Below are positions 5,488 through 9,615 of a DNA stretch of 9,615 nt, piece after piece. Each line of letters starts with the position of its first letter. Position 1 is the first letter of the stretch. A program made the translations under genes and the position numbers. The notes beneath the pieces are model-generated. The model did not search any database. It saw only the letters and a program-made list of their open reading frames with translations, and had not been told where the DNA came from. Source of the stretch: Candidatus Gastranaerophilales bacterium (lineage in GTDB: Bacteria; Cyanobacteriota; Vampirovibrionia; Gastranaerophilales; Gastranaerophilaceae); the NCBI GenBank assembly GCA_944323495.1, contig CALUSZ010000043.1:1-9615 (forward strand), given 5' to 3'.

Positions 5488-6854
5488 ACAAAAAAGATAT
5501 TCCTCAAGAAGTTACTGTTGAGATTGAAAAACTTTCAAATCTCGGATACGGAATCGCAAAAATAGATGGCTACGTTATCTTCATTGAAGGCGCATGCCCG
5601 GGAGATACGGTAAAAATAAGAATCGGCAAAAAAAATAAAAATTACGCTAACGCAAAAGTTCTGGAAGTTATAAAACCCTCAAAAGACAGAGTTGAACCAT
5701 TTTGCCCCATGCAAAAAATCTGCGGAGCATGCCAGCTGCAATTCATTGATTATACTGCGCAGCTTAAGTTCAAAAAACAAATCGTTGAAGATACTATGCG
5801 GAATATTCTCGGAGAGATTCCCGAAATCAGAGAGGTTATTCCAAGCCCCAAGATAAAAGAATACAGGCACAAGATTCAATACCCTGTCTCGGAGACAAAA
5901 GATTCTAAAAGAATTATTGCGGGATATTATAAATCCGGCACTCACGAGCTGGTTAATATAAAATACTGCCCTATTCAGCCGGATTATTGTGATAAGATTA
6001 TTGAATTTATAAAGGACGAGGCAAAGAATTACGGAGTAACAGGCTATAGAGAAAACTCCGGAGAGCTGAGGCACATTGTTATAAGGACATCAGAATATAA
6101 TAAAAAAAGTCTGGTTATTCTAGTTGTTAATTCAAAAAGCGCCGGTGACGGAATAAAAAAACTTGCTCGCAGAATTTATGAAAATCTGGAGAACATTTCA
6201 GGAGTGGGGATTAATTTCAATACAAAAAACACAAACGTAATTCTTGGTGATAAAACAGAAATTCTTGAGGGAGAAGGGTTTATAGAAGAAAAGCTCTGCG
6301 ATAAAATCTTTAAAGTCGGAGCTAAAACGTTCTTTCAGGTAAATCCCCAAAGTGCTGACAATATTTTTCGTTATATAAAGGAATATGTCTCCACCAATTT
6401 TTCTGCCCCTTCAATACTTGATGCTTACGCAGGGATTACGGCATTTGGGATTTGTCTTTCCGATATTGCAGACAAAGTAGTAAGTGTTGAAGAGGTCAAA
6501 GAATCCGTAGAACTTGCACAAGAGGTCGTGAAAGAAAATCGGATTGGGAATATCGAGCTTCATAATATGGATGCAGGCAGATTTTTTGAGCAGGAGGTTA
6601 AGTCCGGACAGCAATTTGATATTACAATCCTCGATCCTCCACGCAAGGGATGTTCTGGGGAGAGCCTTGATTATGCGTACAAACTTACTAAAAAACAAAT
6701 TATATACGTAAGCTGCAATCCGGCTACTCTTGCAAGAGACTTAAAATATTTGAAAGAAAAAGGATGTAGGATAGAATATATCCAGCCTTTTGATATGTTT
6801 CCTCATACATATCACATAGAAAATGTCGCAATCATAACGCTGGACTCACATTAG
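5475..6854 (+). CDS. rlmD: 23S rRNA (uracil-C5)-methyltransferase, RlmD/RumA family
   Basis: A 459-residue enzyme that would transfer a methyl group from SAM to C5 of a uracil in 23S rRNA. The N-terminus (about 10-67) is a TRAM RNA-binding domain. The iron-sulfur cysteines Cys77, Cys83, Cys86 (in CGACQLQ) and Cys165 are all present. The SAM-binding motif reads ILDAYAGITAFG. The catalytic part has DPPRKGC (387-393), VSCNPATLARDL with nucleophile Cys414, and HIEN with general base Glu449. The length fits the family. The position methylated (U1939, U747 or both, as in RlmCD) cannot be told from sequence. ATG 5475 overlaps the exonuclease end by 13 bases and has no clear ribosome binding site, consistent with coupled translation. 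The gene ends 6 bases before the stop of the convergent LuxR-type gene. Confidence 0.92.
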   Translation: MQTINKKDIPQEVTVEIEKLSNLGYGIAKIDGYVIFIEGACPGDTVKIRIGKKNKNYANAKVLEVIKPSKDRVEPFCPMQKICGACQLQFIDYTAQLKFKKQIVEDTMRNILGEIPEIREVIPSPKIKEYRHKIQYPVSETKDSKRIIAGYYKSGTHELVNIKYCPIQPDYCDKIIEFIKDEAKNYGVTGYRENSGELRHIVIRTSEYNKKSLVILVVNSKSAGDGIKKLARRIYENLENISGVGINFNTKNTNVILGDKTEILEGEGFIEEKLCDKIFKVGAKTFFQVNPQSADNIFRYIKEYVSTNFSAPSILDAYAGITAFGICLSDIADKVVSVEEVKESVELAQEVVKENRIGNIELHNMDAGRFFEQEVKSGQQFDITILDPPRKGCSGESLDYAYKLTKKQIIYVSCNPATLARDLKYLKEKGCRIEYIQPFDMFPHTYHIENVAIITLDSH

Positions 6855-6860
6855 ATTTAA

Positions 6861-7085
6861 TTACAGATTTTCAGATATTAGAATTTCGTTTATTTTGTCT
6901 TTTAGCAATTGTCTTGGATTTGGCTGTTTGTTTAATCCAAATTTTACATATATATGACATAACCTTACTGAAATAGCTTTAGGAGTCGAATTTAAAATTA
7001 TAGCAATATTTGAATTACTATAATTTTTCAATAATAACATAACAATTTGTTTTTCCTTAGGTGTTAATATTTGTAATTTCATCAT
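6861..7085 (-). CDS. Stand-alone LuxR/GerE-type HTH protein
   Basis: A 74-residue protein made almost entirely of a LuxR-type helix-turn-helix. LTPKEKQIVMLLLKNYSNSNIA covers the first two helices, then the recognition region with TPKAISVRL and the dimerisation helix HIYVKFGL. There is no receiver or ligand-binding domain, so it would bind DNA without its own sensory input. Two ATG codons are adjacent. GAGG is one base before the first and four before the second, so the second (first base 7082) may be the true start, giving 73 residues. It is transcribed away from the XRE-type gene, with a TATAAT box on its strand at 7136-7131. Its target is unknown; the palindrome between the two genes is an obvious candidate. 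Confidence 0.8.
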   Translation of the reverse strand: MMKLQILTPKEKQIVMLLLKNYSNSNIAIILNSTPKAISVRLCHIYVKFGLNKQPNPRQLLKDKINEILISENL

Positions 7086-7130
7086 TCCTCTATTCTGCGA
7101 GTTTTTTCAAATCCCATAATTTACTTCTTA

Positions 7131-7159
7131 ATTATAGGAAATATTTCATTTGAAAACAA
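7131..7159 (-). promoter_or_regulatory. Putative promoter of the LuxR-type gene
   Basis: Read on the minus strand, TATAAT occupies 7136-7131 and TTGTTT occupies 7159-7154, a 17-bp spacing. The -10 is perfect. The -35 matches the conserved TTG but only three of six positions. The -35 shares two bases with the palindrome at 7158-7177. Confidence 0.5.
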
Positions 7160-7177
7160 TTAAACACATGTTTAATT
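7158..7177. promoter_or_regulatory. 9-2-9 palindrome, candidate operator shared by two regulator genes
   Basis: AATTAAACA (7158-7166) and TGTTTAATT (7169-7177) are exact reverse complements separated by CA. It touches the leftward -35 and ends three bases before the rightward -35. That is the classical place for an operator controlling a divergent pair, bound by one or both of the HTH proteins encoded on either side. The palindrome is seen; binding is inferred. Confidence 0.55.
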
Positions 7178-7180
7178 TCC

Positions 7181-7222
7181 TTAAAATTTATATTATTGGA
7201 ATCTATAATTATCATAAAAGGA
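7181..7222 (+). promoter_or_regulatory. Putative promoter and ribosome binding site of the XRE-type gene
   Basis: A perfect TATAAT (7204-7209) lies 17 bp after TTAAAA (7181-7186, four of six matches). AAAGGA (7217-7222) is a good ribosome binding site six bases before the GTG at 7229. Because this -10 lies downstream of the TTG at 7196, the GTG is the start this promoter would serve. Confidence 0.6.
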
Positions 7223-7228
7223 TTTAAA

Positions 7229-7552
7229 GTGGCAGATATCAAGAAACAATTAGGACAACGAATAAAGTATCTCAGAAAATGCAGAGGCTTAAGCCAAGAA
7301 AAACTCGCAGAGTTAATTGGCCTTTCAACAAGAGGCTTGGGAAATGTTGAAACAGGCAGACACTTTATGGCATTATCAAACATTGAAAAATTGATTGAAG
7401 CCCTTGATATAGAACCTTATGAATTATTTATTTTTGACAAAGACCTTCCACCAAATATCATATTTGATGATGTAGTTGAAAAATTGGAGAAGTTTAAAGG
7501 TAACAATAAAAGACTTTATGCAATTTCTGCATTTCTGGATAGCTTAAGCTAA
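7229..7552 (+). CDS. XRE/Cro-type HTH transcriptional regulator
   Basis: A 107-residue protein beginning MADIKKQLGQRIKYL when started at GTG 7229. That start has AAAGGA six bases upstream and begins right at the domain edge. An earlier in-frame TTG at 7196 would add 11 residues but lies upstream of the -10 box and lacks a binding site. Residues 8-67 are an HTH_3 domain: RIKYLRKCRGLSQEKLAELI, then the recognition helix STRGLGNVETGR, then IEKLIEALDIEPYELF. The remaining 40 residues are a short helical tail that may mediate dimerisation. It is divergent from the LuxR-type gene and convergent with the unknown gene ending at 7549, overlapping it by four bases. Autoregulation through the 7158-7177 palindrome is plausible but unproven. 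Confidence 0.85.
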   Translation: MADIKKQLGQRIKYLRKCRGLSQEKLAELIGLSTRGLGNVETGRHFMALSNIEKLIEALDIEPYELFIFDKDLPPNIIFDDVVEKLEKFKGNNKRLYAISAFLDSLS

Positions 7553-8265
7553 TTGTTATATTCCAAAAATATCTTATTATACTCGTTTATTGGAGAGCTT
7601 TTCGGCTCATTATTTATTATAATAATACGTTTCTTCTGGTCTTTACCCAGTAAGTCCATAAAATCCTCCTGAAACTGCTTACTTGCTTTTAAATCATCAA
7701 ACAGCTTTTTAGAATTTTTAACAGTTATACACGTATTCTTATCATTCTGAGGTACGTTTTTTAAATTTAATAACAGCTCATTCGGAGTCGTATATTCAAT
7801 ATCTTTAGTATTAAATTTAAAATTATCTTTAAAAAATTCACCAATAGCCAAAGCTTTTGACTCTTCTGCATTGGTTGTTATAATTTTCGGCAACTCAACA
7901 GGGCGGGAAGGATTAATTTTCAATAAAGCAACGAACCTTTTAAAAATATCTGATTGATGAGTGTCTTTCAGATTATTAAATTGTGTACCTAAATTTAATT
8001 TTTGCAGTTCTTCTTCCAGTTGCTTCTTTTCTTTTGCAGATAATGACTGATTTAAATCCTGAAAAGTACAAACTTTAATAGGATTAGGGGCTTTTGCCGC
8101 CTTATGCCTATGATACATTATTCCTCCGGCCGCTATTACGCCCAACCCAATAAGAGAATAATAAACAGCCTTATTATCTTTTTTCTCATTATTTTGAGCT
8201 CGGTGCGAAACACTGAAGCTCTTAGAATAGCCTTGATTATCTATTGATATACTACTAATCTGCAT
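7549..8265 (-). CDS. Unknown protein with one membrane segment and MQISSIS start
   Basis: A 238-residue protein I do not recognise. Residues 1-26 are a polar lead (MQISSISIDNQ then SKSFSVSH), followed by a basic stretch (KKDNK). One glycine-rich hydrophobic segment of about 18 residues (34-51, SLIGLGVIAAGGIM) is closed by basic residues RHK. The rest (about 55-238) is a soluble, lysine-rich mixed alpha/beta region, with heptad-like helix around KEKKQLEEELQKLNLG and a strand KRIIIINN near the end. There is no lipobox or cleavage motif. It starts 9 bases after the stop of the 148-residue gene, and AGGGA about eight bases before the ATG contains part of that stop codon, so the two are surely co-transcribed. 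It is probably a membrane-anchored protein; its orientation is uncertain. Confidence 0.7.
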   Translation of the reverse strand: MQISSISIDNQGYSKSFSVSHRAQNNEKKDNKAVYYSLIGLGVIAAGGIMYHRHKAAKAPNPIKVCTFQDLNQSLSAKEKKQLEEELQKLNLGTQFNNLKDTHQSDIFKRFVALLKINPSRPVELPKIITTNAEESKALAIGEFFKDNFKFNTKDIEYTTPNELLLNLKNVPQNDKNTCITVKNSKKLFDDLKASKQFQEDFMDLLGKDQKKRIIIINNEPKSSPINEYNKIFLEYNN

Positions 8266-8274
8266 TATATATCC

Positions 8275-8721
8275 CTACTTTTTAAAAAGTTTTTCTATTA
8301 AATATCTATTAGCAGCCTTTTCATCTAAACGTCTTAACTCATCTTGCATAATACTTCTCGTAAATCCATCACAATCCCCAGAACTAAGTTGTTCTTCAAT
8401 CCTTTTTCTTTTAGAATTTACTTCATCAACCACCCTTTTTAGCCTTTGATATGCTTTCTGAATTTTTTCATCCGCAACAAACCAAGTATTTCCTTTTGCA
8501 ATATTTTGTAACTCCCAATCACTTTCTTTATGAAAATATTCGGCCATATCACGCATCTCGCTATCTGAGCGTTCTAAAATTCTTAACTTATTCCAACTCC
8601 ATTTTGCACTCCTATCAACATTTTTAGCAAAACAGGCCCTAAAATTTGTACGTTTTATACCTATATGCTGAGCATTACTAGTTTTATTAGGTTGTACTGA
8701 CGATATACTTATAATTTTCAT
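8275..8721 (-). CDS. Unknown helical protein with MKIISIS start
   Basis: A 148-residue protein without a recognised domain. The N-terminus (MKIISISSVQPNKTSNAQ) is polar and serine/asparagine-rich and ends in NFRACF at residues 26-31. I relate this pattern from memory to the MKIxSI...NFKG-type starts common in Gastranaerophilales proteins. The remainder is strongly helical and charged: WSWNKLRILERSDSEMRDMA, then a predicted coiled coil between about 85 and 140 (YQRLKRVVDEVNSKRKRIEE). There is no membrane segment. AAAGGA about eight bases before the ATG supports the start. It is the first gene of a leftward pair with the membrane protein ending at 7549, and the shared N-terminal style suggests they are handled or located alike. 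No function can be assigned. Confidence 0.7.
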   Translation of the reverse strand: MKIISISSVQPNKTSNAQHIGIKRTNFRACFAKNVDRSAKWSWNKLRILERSDSEMRDMAEYFHKESDWELQNIAKGNTWFVADEKIQKAYQRLKRVVDEVNSKRKRIEEQLSSGDCDGFTRSIMQDELRRLDEKAANRYLIEKLFKK

Positions 8722-8797
8722 TGAATAATTCCTTTCATAACTTAATCTTACTTATAAAATAACTAAAAAATATTTTTTTTTGCTATATTTTTAAGAA

Positions 8798-8827
8798 TTG
8801 TAAATTCATTTGATTTTACGGTAAAAT
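8798..8827 (+). promoter_or_regulatory. Putative Nudix promoter with palindrome over its -10
   Basis: TTGTAA (8798-8803) and TAAAAT (8822-8827) form a possible -35/-10 pair with 18-bp spacing. A 7-1-7 palindrome, ATTTTAC-G-GTAAAAT (8813-8827), covers the -10 and the end of the spacer, where a repressor could act. AT-rich DNA makes short palindromes common, so this is tentative. A run of nine T (8773-8781) lies further upstream. Confidence 0.35.
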
Positions 8828-8845
8828 AATATTGGGAGATGATTA

Positions 8846-9349
8846 ATGCAATATTGCAGTGAATGCGGAACAAAATTAATATCAAAAGAATGTTTTAATT
8901 GCGGAATCAGCGAAGGGCTGGTGCCGTATTGTCCGACCTGTGATGCCTACAGATTTCCGACATTTAGTGTTGCTGTGAGCACCGTAATTTATAACAACGA
9001 TTTATCTAAAATCCTCCTTATAAGACAATACGGAAAAGACTGGAACATACTTGTTGCAGGATATGTAAGTAAAGGTGAAACTCTGGAAGACGCTCTCATA
9101 AGAGAAATCGGAGAAGAAGTCGGGTTGAAGATTCAAAAATTCAAATTTAATGCAAGTCAGTATTTCCCGCTATCAAACAGTCTGATATGTAATTTTATAA
9201 CTGTTGCAGAAAGTGAAAAAGTTATCTTAAATAATGAAGTTGATTATGCCAGATGGTATAGTATAGAAGAGGCAAAAGACGCTATATTGCACCACGGCCT
9301 TGCAGAAGACTTCTTCTTGGAATCATTAAATAAATTACAGACTGTATAA
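8846..9349 (+). CDS. NudC-like Nudix hydrolase with zinc ribbon
   Basis: A 167-residue protein with a complete Nudix box at residues 72-94: Gly72, Glu78, Arg86-Glu87, Glu90-Glu91, Gly93 and Leu94 in the exact G-x5-E-x7-RE-U-x-EE-x-G-U spacing. The N-terminus holds three CxxC pairs (4/7, 16/19, 29/32), a zinc-ribbon arrangement like that before the Nudix domain in NADH pyrophosphatases. SQYFPLSNSLI (104-114) matches the spacing of the NudC signature SQPWPFPxSLM, though without the first proline and tryptophan. It is shorter than NudC because the usual N-terminal domain is missing. Likely substrates are NAD(H)-type or other nucleoside diphosphate compounds; NAD-cap removal from RNA is possible but unproven. 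GGGAG (8834-8838) lies seven bases before the ATG. The end overlaps the convergent lipoate-type gene by 15 bases. Confidence 0.88.
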   Translation: MQYCSECGTKLISKECFNCGISEGLVPYCPTCDAYRFPTFSVAVSTVIYNNDLSKILLIRQYGKDWNILVAGYVSKGETLEDALIREIGEEVGLKIQKFKFNASQYFPLSNSLICNFITVAESEKVILNNEVDYARWYSIEEAKDAILHHGLAEDFFLESLNKLQTV

Positions 9350-9615
9350 CGTCATGGGCAGCGAAATTATATAATCCTCAAATTTCGAAACAAAATCCTC
9401 TTTCGTCATATCAGGAAGGATTTCTTTTACAGTCACAATTCCCTGCACTTTTTCATTAAACAAATGTTCTAATAATTCTTTATCATAACCAAAGAGAATT
9501 GAACCGTGCTGTAATATATACCCCTGTTTTCTGCACTGGGCCGAGCCTATAATTTTTTGCCCCTTATAACACACATCTGCGCCGGTTGATAATAACATAC
9601 AGTAATCAAAATTTG
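9335..9615 (-). CDS. Lipoate ligase / octanoyltransferase family, C-terminal part
   Basis: The frame is open at the right edge, so the N-terminus lies outside the window. The visible part carries the family core GQKIIGSAQ followed by QGYILQHGSILF. This is the lysine-containing GxKIxGSA motif and the QHGSI strand of the BPL_LplA_LipB fold, which loads lipoate or octanoate onto carrier proteins such as GcvH and dehydrogenase E2 subunits. A cysteine twelve residues ahead of the GQK motif (codon 9601-9599) sits where I recall the catalytic cysteine of LipM octanoyltransferases. The GSAQ...LQHGSI wording is also closer to LipM than to E. coli LplA, but this is from memory. An ATG at 9598 is internal, not the start. 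The stop TAA (9337-9335) lies inside the end of the Nudix gene on the other strand. Confidence 0.82.
   Translation of the reverse strand, partial: NFDYCMLLSTGADVCYKGQKIIGSAQCRKQGYILQHGSILFGYDKELLEHLFNEKVQGIVTVKEILPDMTKEDFVSKFEDYIISLPMTLYSL

Noticed and set aside
5679..6698. Long open frames on the minus strand inside the rRNA methyltransferase gene
   Set aside because: The plus-strand frame has the complete motif set of the RlmD family. The minus-strand frames are unsupported shadows.
7132..7383. Open frame on the minus strand across the regulator intergenic region
   Set aside because: It runs antisense to the XRE HTH domain and across both promoters, with no ribosome binding site.
8773..8781. 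Run of nine T as a second phase-variation tract
   Set aside because: It lies in an AT-rich gap, away from any -35/-10 pair I can support, and runs of this length are expected in such DNA.
1..9615. Transposases, integrases, att sites, tRNA or rRNA genes
   Set aside because: I looked on both strands, found no such genes and recognised no cloverleaf or element ends.

Overview
The window is AT-rich bacterial chromosomal DNA with short gaps, purine-rich ribosome binding sites and standard-code genes on both strands. My best guess for the organism is a gut member of the Gastranaerophilales (Vampirovibrionia, formerly Melainabacteria). This rests on overall composition and on two adjacent unknown proteins that begin MQISSIS and MKIISIS, a start I associate from memory with that lineage. 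I could not test it by search.

Layout. Positions 2-142 hold the tail of a rightward gene (possibly HipA-like), followed by hairpins including a likely terminator. A leftward two-gene unit (1720-404) encodes thioredoxin and a patatin-like phospholipase. A divergent 85-bp gap then leads into a rightward run. First comes a HAD-type gene (COG5610-like) whose coding sequence is broken into two reading frames by a pure pentanucleotide repeat at 2517-2570. Next comes an overlapping SAM methyltransferase (3612-4508). A DEDDh exonuclease (4567-5487) then overlaps an RlmD-type rRNA methyltransferase (5475-6854). Next are two divergent small DNA-binding proteins, LuxR-type HTH leftward and XRE-type rightward, sharing a 110-143 bp control region with a 9-2-9 palindrome. 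A leftward pair of unknown proteins (8721-7549) follows, then a rightward NudC-like Nudix hydrolase. The window closes with the C-terminal part of a leftward lipoate/octanoate-transfer enzyme that runs off the edge.

The main discovery candidate is the repeat at 2517-2570. It is (GAAGA)10 plus GAAG, 54 nt with no interruption, inside a gene. The N-terminal HAD domain and the conserved C-terminal region lie in different frames on either side of it. A gain of one unit or a loss of two would fuse them into one protein of about 613 residues. This has the design of a phase-variable contingency locus, captured here in an OFF state. The next gene starts inside the end of the C-terminal frame, so it may be switched along with it. 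Because COG5610-type proteins and such methyltransferases are often found in surface-polysaccharide loci, the switch may alter a cell-surface glycan. That last step is inference.
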